From Nitrospirae bacterium JdFR-81 (lineage in GTDB: Bacteria > Nitrospirota > Thermodesulfovibrionia > UBA6902), in assembly GCA_002011735.1 (NCBI GenBank), contig MTOQ01000055.1, positions 1-50,878 of the forward strand: DNA of 50,878 bases. The letters run 5' to 3'. This document shows, piece after piece, positions 41,129 through 50,666 of the stretch; position 1 is the stretch's first letter, and the number at the start of each line of letters is the position of its first letter. The translations under genes were made by a program, and so were the position numbers. The notes beneath the pieces were generated by a model. The model saw only the letters and a program-made list of their open reading frames with translations. It did not search any database and was not told the origin of the DNA.

Positions 41129-41796
41129 CCTTTTGTCTCCTCCTTCTGCTTTTTTGCATATAGCCTTCCTGGCTTCTGACCCTTTGACCAGTCCTTTGCC
41201 TCTATAGTCTCCTTCATTTCTTCGATATTATCCAACCTCTTCTGCCTCTCGTATATCCTCACCCATGCACAGGGTATGTCAGGGCTCACCTCGCAATTCC
41301 CGTCGCTCATACCACCACAGGGGCCGTTGAGCAGTCCCTTTGGACAGTTCGTGATAGGGCAGATCCCTGCCGTCATACCTATTACACATTCACCGCACAG
41401 GGAGCACCTCTCGTCAAACATCTGAAACCTCGTCATGTTTCCAAGGAAGAGGGAGTCGTTTGCTGGATAGACAGGCTTGTCAGGGAATATCTCGGTTGCC
41501 GATTGCGTGCCTGCTCCACATGACATCACTATGATCGCATCAGCTGCATCACACGCCTCCTTATCCTTCTTCAACTCTATCTTTGTCCCGAGTGTCTGGC
41601 ACCCTGTCTTTGGAACGAGTTTGCCAGTAACGGTCTTCCCCTGGCCCTTGAGAAATTCTTCCATCTCATCAAGGGCCTCGGGGCTGCCTGTCCCGCACAG
41701 TGTTGCACACTCAGAGCATCCTATGAGGAAGAATTTATCGTGCTTTTTTATGCATTCCATGAGCTTATCCCTGTCTTTCTGTTTTGTTATAATCAT
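41125..41796 (-). CDS. metV: MetV-type methylene-THF reductase zinc/Fe-S partner
   Basis: 223 residues. FLIGCSECATLCGTG, PKTGCQTLG, VMSCGAGTQS, CSLCGECVIGM and CPITNCPKGLLNGPCGG supply the many cysteines of the MetV / 'MTHFR C-terminal' family, which binds Fe-S and zinc and passes electrons to MetF. Encoded just before metF with a 4-bp overlap, as in acetogens. Good call. Confidence 0.9.
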   Translation of the reverse strand: MIITKQKDRDKLMECIKKHDKFFLIGCSECATLCGTGSPEALDEMEEFLKGQGKTVTGKLVPKTGCQTLGTKIELKKDKEACDAADAIIVMSCGAGTQSATEIFPDKPVYPANDSLFLGNMTRFQMFDERCSLCGECVIGMTAGICPITNCPKGLLNGPCGGMSDGNCEVSPDIPCAWVRIYERQKRLDNIEEMKETIEAKDWSKGQKPGRLYAKKQKEETKG

Positions 41797-41841
41797 CAGT
41801 TCCTCCTTCGCATGATGAACTCTCTCATTTATTTTAACATT

Positions 41842-42405
41842 TTACTCTCTCTTCTTTATCAGCTCCAGTAGCTCAACCCTTGTGGACTCCTTTGTGCGGA
41901 ATATACCCCTCACCGCAGATGTTACTGTCCTTGCCCCTGGCTTTTTTACACCCCTCATGGACATGCAGAGGTGTTCAGCATCGATGATCACCATGGCGCC
42001 CTTGGGGGTGAGCTTTTCCATTATCATGTCGGCAAGCTGGGATGTCAGCCTCTCCTGCACCTGTGGCCTCTTGGCCAGGTATTCGAGTGCCCTTGCGAGC
42101 TTGCTCAGGCCCACTATCTTGCCACCAGAGGGTATGTATGCAACATGGGCCTTGCCGATGAAGGGTAGCAGGTGGTGTTCGCAGATAGAATAGAACGGGA
42201 TGTCCTTCAGGAGGACCATCTCATCATGCCTTTCTCCTTCTATGGGTGTCAGCAACTCTTCTGGCGGTGTCTCAAGTCCGGCAAATATCTCTTCATAAAG
42301 ATCCGCTATCCTTCGCGGTGTCTCCTTGAGACCCGCCCTTTCTATGTCTTCGCCGATACCCTCAAGTATGAGCCTTACACCCTTCTCTATCTTTCCTCTA
42401 TCCAT
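41842..42405 (-). CDS. folE: GTP cyclohydrolase I
   Basis: 187 residues. [19 protein letters not shown] and [12 protein letters not shown] carry the zinc-binding Cys/His residues. First step from GTP to the pterin of tetrahydrofolate, so it feeds the cofactor of the C1 branch. It starts one base after the long folD gene stop. Four genes (folD, folE, metV, metF) run as one folate unit. Confidence 0.94.
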   Translation of the reverse strand: MDRGKIEKGVRLILEGIGEDIERAGLKETPRRIADLYEEIFAGLETPPEELLTPIEGERHDEMVLLKDIPFYSICEHHLLPFIGKAHVAYIPSGGKIVGLSKLARALEYLAKRPQVQERLTSQLADMIMEKLTPKGAMVIIDAEHLCMSMRGVKKPGARTVTSAVRGIFRTKESTRVELLELIKKRE

Positions 42406-42406
42406 C

Positions 42407-43753
42407 TCATCCCCTCATTAAATCCGGCAGGATCACCTCAAATGCATCAACCGCATGGACAGGGTGGCTATCAGGACTTACTGCCCTGTTGTAAAGCATC
42501 TCTGCGTTTTCCTCTGTCTGTGATTCAGATACACCTGCATAGGAGGAGAGTAGTTTCTTAAAGACAGAGACCACAACCGACTTATTGTCCTTCAGGGCAT
42601 TTCTGACCCCATCTATGTTCTGATAAAGCATGCCCCTCCATCCCTGATGGACCAGCTTTGTTACGGTTGCAGGTCCCACGCCTCCTGTCTCAAGGGTATA
42701 GGCAGATGCCTTATGTCTTGCAGAGGGATCCACATCACCATAGGGCTTTTTACCGTCCTTTCTGAAGGAGGTGGATGCATCGATTATGAGACAACCCTCC
42801 TTCAGCATATCCGCTGTAAAAAAGTATTCTGTATCAGGATGTATGTTATATGGATGAAAGCCCATGCAGGAGAATATTATGTCTGCCCGTCTGGAGAGCT
42901 CGGTATATATCCTCAACTGTGTCTCCCTATCGGTCTTCCCTCCTGAGCCTGTGCGTGTATGTAATGGACCAAGCGTCGTTGCATCGAACCTCTTGAGGAT
43001 GTTAAAGAGTGGCTCCCCGACTATATTGCTCCTTCCGGCAACGAGCACCTCCAGACCTGCAAAGCTGGCTATCCCGTCAGGTCTCAGTCTGGCCCCCCTG
43101 TCCCTTACAAGGTATACACTCGCAAGGTCTATCATCCCGCTTGGTGTGCAGCAGTCGTAATACCTTTCTGCACCAAGAGACATGAGGCCAAGGGTGACCT
43201 GGTTGAGGCCATCGCCATCCTTAGCAATGTTTATACGATTACACAGTGCCGTGGTGTCTATCTCCTTCCCGGCCTTGCCACCAAAGGGGAGCTGGAACAT
43301 GAGGATGGAGATGGTCTTGTCCCTGTTCCACTGTTCAAGCCTCTCATAGAGTTGCTGTGCTGTGACGGTAGAAGGAAATTCCTCCACCATGCTCGAGAGG
43401 CCTGAGAGCTTGGTGGTGGAGGCCTTCATCCCCACATAGCTCCTTGATGCAGCAACCGATGGGTCGTCCCTGTCTCCCACAAGCACGGTGAGAACCTTGT
43501 ATTCCTCGGGTCTGAGTCCCTTTAAGGCAGGAATCTCCTTGAGGAAGTCAGACCGTCTCTTCAGTTCCGGAATGATTACATCCTGATATCCCTTGGGATA
43601 CTTCTGTTCGCCTTTTACAGCCCCTGAACCATTTATAACACGATTGTATTCCTCTCCCCTGAAGGGCCGAGAGATTATGTGCTTGAACTCATCATTTGAG
43701 AATAGCCAGTGGTTGATACCACCAATCCTGCCGGTATAGTTTCTGTAACCCAT
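42407..43753 (-). CDS. folD: FolD-like methylene-THF dehydrogenase/cyclohydrolase, long form
   Basis: 448 residues from the ATG at 43753 after AAAGGAGG; common FolD proteins are about 285. The catalytic segment is recognisable: [11 protein letters not shown] (Tyr and Lys of the cyclohydrolase site), [11 protein letters not shown] (Gln) and [13 protein letters not shown] (Asp). Then comes the NAD(P) fold, with [15 protein letters not shown] and SCMGFHP, and the late [14 protein letters not shown]. Extra sequence lies at the N-terminus (about 80 residues) and in several loops. It would reversibly turn methenyl/formyl-THF into methylene-THF. NAD versus NADP preference cannot be read. It is far from typical FolD in sequence, so 'FolD-like' is the safer name. 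Confidence 0.82.
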   Translation of the reverse strand: MGYRNYTGRIGGINHWLFSNDEFKHIISRPFRGEEYNRVINGSGAVKGEQKYPKGYQDVIIPELKRRSDFLKEIPALKGLRPEEYKVLTVLVGDRDDPSVAASRSYVGMKASTTKLSGLSSMVEEFPSTVTAQQLYERLEQWNRDKTISILMFQLPFGGKAGKEIDTTALCNRINIAKDGDGLNQVTLGLMSLGAERYYDCCTPSGMIDLASVYLVRDRGARLRPDGIASFAGLEVLVAGRSNIVGEPLFNILKRFDATTLGPLHTRTGSGGKTDRETQLRIYTELSRRADIIFSCMGFHPYNIHPDTEYFFTADMLKEGCLIIDASTSFRKDGKKPYGDVDPSARHKASAYTLETGGVGPATVTKLVHQGWRGMLYQNIDGVRNALKDNKSVVVSVFKKLLSSYAGVSESQTEENAEMLYNRAVSPDSHPVHAVDAFEVILPDLMRG

Positions 43754-43848
43754 AACCCCTCCTTTATCATGAAAGAGATTAAGAGTTAAAAGTTTAACAT
43801 TTAACAATTTTAAGTGTCAAAACAGGCCAGAAATTGGTATATGTATTG

Positions 43849-43857
43849 TGGTATATT
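43849..43857 (+). promoter_or_regulatory. Extended -10 promoter (TGG-TATATT) for the HExxH peptidase gene
   Basis: TGG-TATATT (5/6 match) ends 6 nt before the ATG at 43864. No Shine-Dalgarno. This supports the ATG over the TTG at 43834. Confidence 0.5.
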
Positions 43858-43863
43858 TCTAAA

Positions 43864-44757
43864 ATGATTGGTATTATTGCCTTCTTCATCATAATATTTT
43901 GTTCTTTAGAGGCCCATGCAGGAGATATAAACGAGATCATGACAGGGGGTGCAAGGATCCTCTTTCCTCCCTCCCTAATCCAGGGTGCTGAGGAGATAGC
44001 AAGGATGTATCCAGGGGTGAAGGATGAGACCACCAAGAGGCTCGGGATTGATTTGAAGGCAGGACCCACCGTTTATCTGGCACACAATGAGGAATTTCGG
44101 AGGATGACAGGTGGGGTGAGTCTTGTCACCGCCTTTGCAGTGCCAGGGGCTGATCGTATAGTGATTAACTATTCAGAGATGAAGAACTCGTCATTGATCC
44201 TCAAATCGACCCTGATGCACGAGCTGTGTCATCTGATGCTTCATGATTATATTGATAGCTCACTGCTGCCAAAGTGGTTTGATGAGGGCGTGTGCCAGTG
44301 GGTGAGTGGAGGGATGGCAGACATCATCAACTTTGATAACAAGAAGGTCCTCAAGGAGGCCACGATTACAAACAGCTACATCCCGTTGAATGTGCTGAGA
44401 GATCGTTTCCCCTCACAGGATAAGGCGTTGATGTTATCGTATGCAGAGAGTCGAAGCATCATAGAATATATCCATGAGACCTATGGAAGGGAGGGAGTAT
44501 TATTGATTATAGAGGCACTCCACAGGGGAAGGACGATTGATGGGGCGGTCAGGGAGGTTCTTTCCGTTACCTTAAAAGGGCTTGAGAAGAACTGGCATGC
44601 CTATCTCAAGAGGCGCTACACATGGTATTATTTTGTTGCTGACAATATCCTCTGGATTGTGTTTATATTTGGTGCACTTATCACCTTTGCAGGATATATC
44701 AGGATGAGGATAAGGATGAGGAGACATTTTAAGGAGGATGAAGAGGAACCATTTTAG
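43864..44757 (+). CDS. Exported MA-type zinc peptidase (HExxH) with C-terminal anchor
   Basis: 297 residues from the ATG at 43864; a TTG 30 bp earlier is the alternative. A signal peptide ends near AHA followed by GDI. HELCHLMLHD is the gluzincin HExxH motif and the later WFDEGVCQWV supplies the Glu ligand (ExxxW type), as in peptidase_MA-like proteins. A membrane helix lies near the end (ILWIVFIFGALITFAGYI), then a basic/acidic cytoplasmic tail. It is thus an inner-membrane protease facing the periplasm. The stop overlaps the convergent cyclo-ligase gene by 4 bp. The substrate is unknown. Confidence 0.8.
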   Translation: MIGIIAFFIIIFCSLEAHAGDINEIMTGGARILFPPSLIQGAEEIARMYPGVKDETTKRLGIDLKAGPTVYLAHNEEFRRMTGGVSLVTAFAVPGADRIVINYSEMKNSSLILKSTLMHELCHLMLHDYIDSSLLPKWFDEGVCQWVSGGMADIINFDNKKVLKEATITNSYIPLNVLRDRFPSQDKALMLSYAESRSIIEYIHETYGREGVLLIIEALHRGRTIDGAVREVLSVTLKGLEKNWHAYLKRRYTWYYFVADNILWIVFIFGALITFAGYIRMRIRMRRHFKEDEEEPF

Positions 44758-45353
44758 CTCCTGAAGTCCCTGCAGAAGATGGTCCTTGTATCGGTGATTA
44801 TGATATCAACCTTTATGTCATGTGACTCTGCGGGAATCCTCTCCACAATCTGCTCTTCAAAGGCAAGGGCCACAGAAGGGATGTGACCCCTGATGCCGAC
44901 AGGATTCTTTTTTTTATATGCAAGCAACCTGTCATAATAACCCGCACCATATCCGAGGCGGTTACCAGAGGGATCAAAACCGATGCCAGGTATTATGATA
45001 AGGTCCACCTCTTCGAGCTTGATGCCCCTTGACCTTGCCGGAACAGGCTCGGGTATACCGATGTTGTTGGGTTCGAGCTCTGATGTATCCTTTATCTCAT
45101 ATAACCTCAGCCTCTTATGAGGCCTGTCGATTACAGGTAACGCTATCCTCTTCCCCATCCTGAGTGCATGTTCCATACACTTGATGGTCTCCACCTCTGA
45201 CCTGAAGGATGCGTAAAAGAGGATGGTCTCTGCCTCCTTGAAGTATTTGAGGCTGAATAGTCTCTTCCTTATACTCTTTTCCCTCAACTCCTTCTCTTTT
45301 TTATCTATGCTGTCTCTCTTCTTTATGAGTATCTCTCTAAGGGTCTTCTTCAA
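44754..45353 (-). CDS. 5-formyltetrahydrofolate cyclo-ligase
   Basis: 199 residues. An N-terminal basic helix (KKTLREILIKKRDSIDKKEK) and GNRLGYGAGYYDRLL near the end, the ATP/folate signature, define the family. It turns 5-formyl-THF to methenyl-THF with ATP, rescuing a dead-end form of the C1 carrier, useful when folate flux is high. It overlaps the CooC-like gene by 4 bp. Confidence 0.92.
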   Translation of the reverse strand: MKKTLREILIKKRDSIDKKEKELREKSIRKRLFSLKYFKEAETILFYASFRSEVETIKCMEHALRMGKRIALPVIDRPHKRLRLYEIKDTSELEPNNIGIPEPVPARSRGIKLEEVDLIIIPGIGFDPSGNRLGYGAGYYDRLLAYKKKNPVGIRGHIPSVALAFEEQIVERIPAESHDIKVDIIITDTRTIFCRDFRS

Positions 45354-46123
45354 ATAAGGCCCTCCAGCCTCTCTTTTATGGCCCTTACTTCCCTGAGTGT
45401 GTCCCCGGATGCCCTGTATGAGGGGATGCCCTTCATGTCAGACTCAATGATCAGGGTGTTAAACTTTATCGCTCCAAGGAATTCAAACCCCCTGAGCGAC
45501 TCCTTTATGAATTCAATATCATCCTCACCCCTGACCTTATTGGCGATGATAAAGACCCTTTTTATTCCCAGTCCCTCTGCAAGCCCCCTGATCGTTAACG
45601 CCGTCTGGATGCTCCTCTGGCCAGGCTCTACAACCACTATAAAGGCATTAACCCCCTCTGTCGTCCCCCTTGTGAGGTGTTCTATACCTGCCTCCATATC
45701 CACGATTATGACCTCATCCCTCTCCAGCACGAGGTGTTTGAGCAGCCTTCTCAGCAGGGCGTTCTCAGGACAGTAACACCCTGATGAGGCTGACTTTGAT
45801 CTGCCAAGCACAAGGAGCCTTATACCATTAATGGTGTATCCAAACTCATCAGGTATGTCATCAACCTTTGGGTTGAGCCTGAATACGCCACCGATGCTTC
45901 CAGGCTTTGCCCCTGTCCTCTCCTCGATCAGCTCAGGCATATCAGCGATCGGACGGATGCCCCTCATATCATCCTCTGAGAGACCAAGCGCAGAGGCAAG
46001 ATTGGCATCAGGGTCTGCATCAACCGCTATCACCCTCCTGCCCTCAGATGAGTATATGTGTGACAAAAGGGCTGCGATCGTTGTCTTCCCGACTCCACCT
46101 TTCCCTGTTATGGCTATCTTCAT
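45350..46123 (-). CDS. Second CooC-type ATPase
   Basis: 257 residues from the ATG at 46123, which overlaps the aroE stop (ATGA); a longer frame reads into aroE and is rejected. ITGKGGVGKTT is the P-loop, SSGCYCPEN the Cys-x-Cys metal site, VDMEAGIEHLTRG the family motif. Like the acs CooC it probably assists nickel insertion into CODH or ACS. It lies between aroE and the cyclo-ligase, about 30 kb from the acs genes. The two differ widely, so they may serve different clusters. Confidence 0.87.
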   Translation of the reverse strand: MKIAITGKGGVGKTTIAALLSHIYSSEGRRVIAVDADPDANLASALGLSEDDMRGIRPIADMPELIEERTGAKPGSIGGVFRLNPKVDDIPDEFGYTINGIRLLVLGRSKSASSGCYCPENALLRRLLKHLVLERDEVIIVDMEAGIEHLTRGTTEGVNAFIVVVEPGQRSIQTALTIRGLAEGLGIKRVFIIANKVRGEDDIEFIKESLRGFEFLGAIKFNTLIIESDMKGIPSYRASGDTLREVRAIKERLEGLI

Positions 46124-46947
46124 CGCCTGATATTTGAGAGCAGGACCTTCCTCATCAATTCGACAGGCGGCCTCTTGCCTGTCCAGAGCTCGAATGCAAG
46201 TGCACCCTGCCACAGGAGCATACCAGAACCATTGATGGCCTTTGCCCCTTTCTCCTTTGCCTCTTTCAGGAGTCTTGTGTTCTTATAAACAAGGTCACAC
46301 ACGACCATTTCAGGTGATATCGCCTCAGGTTCAACAGGGAGGGGGTCATCGTCCTTCCATCCAAGGGGGGTGGCGTTTATTAGTATATCCTGCCCTCCCA
46401 TATTCCTGAGGTCATCCAGCAGATACACACCCTTTTGGAATCTGTTGAGGTCGTTTACGAGTCTTTCTGCCTTTGCCCTGTCTATATCATAGAGATGGAG
46501 GGATGCCGCCTTTTCACCAAGGCAGTAGCTTATGGCCCTTGCTGCACCACCAGCACCTATGATGAGTATCCTCTTACCCTCAAATGAGACCCCTTCCTCG
46601 GAGAGGGAATGGAGGAATCCCCTACCGTCTGTATTGTATCCATACAGTCTCCCATCAGAGTGGACTATGGTATTAACAGCACCTATAAATAAGGCCTCCT
46701 CATCAACCGTATCGAGGAGCTGGATCACCTTTTCTTTGTGCGGGATGGTTACATTGACCCCAAGGAGTCCAAGGGCCTTTATGGCCCTCACAGCATCCTT
46801 CAGATCCTCGGGTGACACATCAAAGGCAACATAGCAGATGTCCAGGCCCATTGCCTCAAATGCAGAGTTGTGCATTAGTGGAGAGAGTGTGTGTTCAATG
46901 GGATGACCGAATATACCCACTATCTTGGTCTTACCGCTTATTTGCAT
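46120..46947 (-). CDS. aroE: Shikimate dehydrogenase
   Basis: 275 residues. HTLSPLMHNSAF (shikimate site), NVTIPHKEKV (catalytic Lys), NTDGRGFL (Asp) and GAGGAARAI (NADP fold) define AroE. It reduces 3-dehydroshikimate in the aromatic pathway. Overlaps of 4 bp with cooC and 17 bp with the radical-SAM gene mark a tight operon. Confidence 0.94.
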   Translation of the reverse strand: MQISGKTKIVGIFGHPIEHTLSPLMHNSAFEAMGLDICYVAFDVSPEDLKDAVRAIKALGLLGVNVTIPHKEKVIQLLDTVDEEALFIGAVNTIVHSDGRLYGYNTDGRGFLHSLSEEGVSFEGKRILIIGAGGAARAISYCLGEKAASLHLYDIDRAKAERLVNDLNRFQKGVYLLDDLRNMGGQDILINATPLGWKDDDPLPVEPEAISPEMVVCDLVYKNTRLLKEAKEKGAKAINGSGMLLWQGALAFELWTGKRPPVELMRKVLLSNIRR

Positions 46948-48217
46948 TTATAATCCCCCTTACCAGTCCTTCGGGCGTTGACTCTACCGGTATTACATGT
47001 ATGCCAAGGCCCTCTTCTATGTCCTTTATTGTAACATTATCAAGGAAGACGGGTTCGTCGTGTTTGAGCGTTACATCAGGCACGAGCAGACACTCTGCCT
47101 TTGTCGTGCCAACAACGGCCTTGAATATGTCCTTGCCGGTAAGCAGTCCTGTTACTGTAACGCTCGGTCCGAAGAACTCATTCTTGACCTTTATAAGGTC
47201 TATGCTCAATCCCTCGATCGCCCTCAGCCGATTGATAAAATCCTCAAGGTAGGGTGCAAAGGATACACCTGTTATGACAGCCACCCTTGTCTCATCTAAC
47301 TTCTTTGGAAGCCTCAATCTCTTGGTGGAGGCGAGGAAGGATGCGACGAGGCCAACACCATTCTCTATCTGGGGAAAGTCCCCGTATTCCTTGTATGAAG
47401 GGAATGGGACACCTGCCTTTATATAAAACTCATCGGCAACATGGACAAGGGGATCGCCATGCCTCTTCTTGAACTTCCTCCTGAAGTCCTTTGCTATCTC
47501 TATCACCCTGAGGGCATCATCCCTGTTTACCGGTCTTATACTGCCCTTCCTGTATCTCGTCAGCCCAACAGGGACAAGTGCCACTGACTGGAGATAGGGG
47601 TAGAACCTCTGCAGCTCTCTCAGGGTCTTCTGGAGGTTCTCTCCGTCGTTTATTCCAGGGCATACAACTATCTGGCCGTGTATCCTGATCCTGTATGATG
47701 TCAGCTCTCTCAATCCCTCGATGATGTCACCGGCCTTTGGATTGCCGAGCATCTTCCGTCTTATGGTGTTGTCTGTTGAATGTATGGATACATATAGAGG
47801 ACTCAGCCTCTGCTCGGCAATCCGTCTCCTGTCAGCAGGGGTCAGGTTTGTCAGGGTTATGTAATTCCCATAGAGGAATGACATCCTGTAATCGTCATCC
47901 TTTATGTATAGAGACCTCCTCATACCCTTTGGTAGCTGGTCAACAAAGCAGAAGATACACCTGTTCCTGCATCTCCGGATCCTGAAGGATCTGAATTCTA
48001 TCCCTATGTCTGAGTTGCCCCTTCTCTTGATCATGATTGTGTGGGTCTTATTGTCCCTGTTGATCTTCAGGTGCAGGGTCTCTTCCTTTGAATAAAAGAG
48101 GTAGTCTATCACATCCCTGACAGGATGGTTATTTATGCTGAGGAGTGTATCCCCCTTCTTGAGGCCCTTCTCCTCGGCAATACTCCCTTCCTCAACCTTG
48201 CTGATTATAGCAGCCAT
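46931..48217 (-). CDS. DUF512 radical-SAM protein with N-terminal PDZ domain
   Basis: 428 residues. Residues about 1-65 are a PDZ-like domain (EEGSIAEEKGLKKGDTLLSI). RRCRNRCIFCFVDQLPKGM holds the Cx3Cx2C motif for the radical-SAM [4Fe-4S] cluster, and the C-terminus is the DUF512 domain. The family is common in anaerobes and has no settled function. It directly abuts pgsA (0 bp) and overlaps aroE by 17 bp. Confidence 0.88.
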   Translation of the reverse strand: MAAIISKVEEGSIAEEKGLKKGDTLLSINNHPVRDVIDYLFYSKEETLHLKINRDNKTHTIMIKRRGNSDIGIEFRSFRIRRCRNRCIFCFVDQLPKGMRRSLYIKDDDYRMSFLYGNYITLTNLTPADRRRIAEQRLSPLYVSIHSTDNTIRRKMLGNPKAGDIIEGLRELTSYRIRIHGQIVVCPGINDGENLQKTLRELQRFYPYLQSVALVPVGLTRYRKGSIRPVNRDDALRVIEIAKDFRRKFKKRHGDPLVHVADEFYIKAGVPFPSYKEYGDFPQIENGVGLVASFLASTKRLRLPKKLDETRVAVITGVSFAPYLEDFINRLRAIEGLSIDLIKVKNEFFGPSVTVTGLLTGKDIFKAVVGTTKAECLLVPDVTLKHDEPVFLDNVTIKDIEEGLGIHVIPVESTPEGLVRGIINANKR

Positions 48218-48772
48218 CTAAATGCCCTCGGTCTCGACCACCCTCAGCCCCCTGTATACATACTGCAGTCCTGACAGTGCTGTCAGGGCTGCAACAAGGA
48301 TGAGATAGGGCAGGGGGAGTATCGATCTGCCCTTGAGGTTTATTGACAGGAGTGTCAGTCCTATAAGAAGGTACTGCAGGATGTTTGATGCCTTTCCAAG
48401 GAGGCTCGGTTCAACCCTCATCCGGTTGGTTGCAAAATAGAGTATGAGGACGCCTGTGATGACGATTATATCCCTGCTTATCACTATGATGGTGAGCCAC
48501 TTTGGTATGATCCCGTTGGTTGTCAGCAGGATAAACGATGTGATGAGTATAAATTTATCGGCTATTGGATCGAGAATCGTCCCGAAGTTGCTGACCTGCC
48601 TCTTCAGACGGGCGATGTAGCCATCAAGCACATCCGTTACACCTGCAGAGGCAAATAGTATCAATGCGTATAGATACTCATTATACAGTAGTGTGGCAGC
48701 ATAGAATGGCATGAGCAGGATCCTGAGGAGCGTTATCAGATTGGGGAGGTTCGTTGTGGACAGTAGAAACAT
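48218..48772 (-). CDS. pgsA: CDP-diacylglycerol-glycerol-3-phosphate 3-phosphatidyltransferase
   Basis: 184 residues, about five membrane helices. DVLDGYIARLKRQVSNFGTI, followed by LDPIADK, is the CDP-alcohol phosphatidyltransferase motif (DG..AR..G..D..D). It makes phosphatidylglycerol phosphate in the inner membrane; phosphatidylglycerol is also the donor used by Lgt. First gene of the run pgsA-DUF512-aroE-cooC-cyclo-ligase. A 130-bp gap with a hairpin separates it from fhs. Confidence 0.92.
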   Translation of the reverse strand: MFLLSTTNLPNLITLLRILLMPFYAATLLYNEYLYALILFASAGVTDVLDGYIARLKRQVSNFGTILDPIADKFILITSFILLTTNGIIPKWLTIIVISRDIIVITGVLILYFATNRMRVEPSLLGKASNILQYLLIGLTLLSINLKGRSILPLPYLILVAALTALSGLQYVYRGLRVVETEGI

Positions 48773-48849
48773 ATAAAACCTGCAAATTTAAAGTGTTAAC
48801 AATGCTATGTTAATAAATTACTTTAAATATGAGGCAGAACCTTAGGATA

Positions 48850-48890
48850 AGGATGTTGCAGTCACGGTAGCACGGTGACTGCAACATCCT
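48850..48890. terminator. Perfect 16-bp hairpin after fhs
   Basis: AGGATGTTGCAGTCAC and GTGACTGCAACATCCT pair without mismatch around a 9-nt loop, starting 12 nt after the fhs stop. No T-run follows on the minus strand, so it may be a weak terminator or protect the 3' end of the fhs mRNA. Confidence 0.5.
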
Positions 48891-48902
48891 GTACAGTATC
48901 CC

Positions 48903-50666
48903 TCAGAACAGGCCCTTAACCCTTCCTGTCTCGACATCCACATCTATCCTTCTATATGCAGGGTCAGAGGATGTGCCTGGCATGAGCTTTATATCACCTG
49001 CCACAGGGACCACAAATCCTGCCCCCTTGTAGACCAGGATATCCCTCACAAAGAGCTTCCATCCCTTTGGCACGCCCTTGAGATTGGGATTATCACTGAG
49101 GCTGAGGTGGGTCTTGACCATACAGGTTCCTAACTTACTCAACTCTTGGTCTTCCTCTATACTCCTTGCCTTCTGAAGGGCCGTAGGTGAATATTCCACT
49201 CCATCGGCTCCGTAGACCTCTTTGGCGATCAATTCCACACGGCGCCTCAGAGGCACATCGAGCTCGTAGAGTAACCTGAACTCATTAGGTTCGTTACAGG
49301 CGTCTATCACTGCGTCAGCAAGTTCAAGGGCGCCCTCACCACCATACTGCCAGTGCTTTGACACCGCAACCCGTGCGCCTGCCTGTTCCGCAATCCTCCT
49401 GACTGCGTTGATCTCGTTGTCTGTATCTGTGTAAAAGGCGTTGATGCAGACCACAGGATTGATGCCTGCCTTCTTGACAGTGTTTATATGATGTACGAGG
49501 TTCTCACAGCCCTTCTCTACCCACTCCACGTTCTCTGACTTGTACTCCTCTGGTATCGGTCTGCCAGGAACGGGTATGGGTGCCCCTCCATGACACTTAA
49601 GGGCCCTTATGGTGGCAACTACCACCGCTGCATGGGGCTTAAGTCCAGAGAATCTGCACTTCAGATTCCAGAACTTCTCAAACCCTATATCTGCCCCAAA
49701 TCCAGACTCTGTTATGTGATAGTCAGCAAGCTTCAGTCCTACCCGGTCAGCAATAATGGAGGACTGACCTATAGCTATATTGGCAAATGGACCGGCATGG
49801 ACCAGGACAGGCTGGCCCTCTATGGACTGCATGAGATTGGGATTCAGGGCCTCTACCATCCATGCTGTCATGGCCCCCGCAACTTCCAGATCCTCGGTGG
49901 TGATGGGATTACCCTGTCTGTCATAAGCAACCACGATCCTGCCTATCCTCTCCCTGAAATCCCTGAGGTCTGTTGCCACAGAGAGGATGGCCATGACCTC
50001 TGAGGAGACCGCTATATCGAATCGGGACTCCATCATAAATCCATCCATCTTGCCACCGATACCAATGATTATCTTCCTCAGTGCCTGGGCACAGAAGTCA
50101 ATGATCCAACCCATCTGTACGTTTCTTGGGTCGATATTGAGCCTCTTGAGGTTACGCTTGGCCAGCTGTTCATCAGAATAGTTGAATTCATGCTGCATCC
50201 TGGAGGTAAGCGCCACCATGGCAAGATTATGAGAGTTCATGATGGCATTAATGTCTCCTGTAAGGCCCAGGGAGAAAGGCGTAAGGGGGATACACTGTGA
50301 GAGGCCACCTCCTGCTGCTGAACCCTTGATATTCATGGTAGGGCCACCAGACGGCTGTCTTATAGCAGCAATAACATTCTTGCCCCTTTTGCCCATACCC
50401 TGGAGCAATCCAATGGTAGTGGTAGACTTACCTTCACCCAGTGGGGTGGGGGTAATTGCTGTCACATCGATATACTTTCCATCCGGACGGTCCTTCAACC
50501 TGTTGAGTACACTCTTGTAGTCAATCTTTGCAACATAATGACCATGGGGTAGTAGCTCCTCCTTCTCAAGGCCCATCTCCTCTGCCAGTTGATAGACCGT
50601 CTTCATGTTCTTTTCTGCTGCCTCAGCAATCTCCCAGTCTGCATGTTTGGTTGGATCAAGTGGCAT
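48903..50666 (-). CDS. fhs: Formate-tetrahydrofolate ligase
   Basis: 587 residues, slightly longer than the common 555-560. [16 protein letters not shown] is the ATP-binding loop; [18 protein letters not shown] and the end [16 protein letters not shown] are family landmarks. It joins formate and THF with ATP to give 10-formyl-THF, the entry of the methyl branch. Good Shine-Dalgarno (AAGGAGGGG). It lies alone, with gaps on both sides. No formate dehydrogenase is in the window, so the formate source is elsewhere. Confidence 0.95.
   Translation of the reverse strand: MPLDPTKHADWEIAEAAEKNMKTVYQLAEEMGLEKEELLPHGHYVAKIDYKSVLNRLKDRPDGKYIDVTAITPTPLGEGKSTTTIGLLQGMGKRGKNVIAAIRQPSGGPTMNIKGSAAGGGLSQCIPLTPFSLGLTGDINAIMNSHNLAMVALTSRMQHEFNYSDEQLAKRNLKRLNIDPRNVQMGWIIDFCAQALRKIIIGIGGKMDGFMMESRFDIAVSSEVMAILSVATDLRDFRERIGRIVVAYDRQGNPITTEDLEVAGAMTAWMVEALNPNLMQSIEGQPVLVHAGPFANIAIGQSSIIADRVGLKLADYHITESGFGADIGFEKFWNLKCRFSGLKPHAAVVVATIRALKCHGGAPIPVPGRPIPEEYKSENVEWVEKGCENLVHHINTVKKAGINPVVCINAFYTDTDNEINAVRRIAEQAGARVAVSKHWQYGGEGALELADAVIDACNEPNEFRLLYELDVPLRRRVELIAKEVYGADGVEYSPTALQKARSIEEDQELSKLGTCMVKTHLSLSDNPNLKGVPKGWKLFVRDILVYKGAGFVVPVAGDIKLMPGTSSDPAYRRIDVDVETGRVKGLF

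Noticed and set aside
46124-46213. Longer N-terminus for the second CooC
   Set aside because: These codons are the end of aroE in another frame; CooC proteins begin right at the P-loop strand, matching the ATG at 46123.
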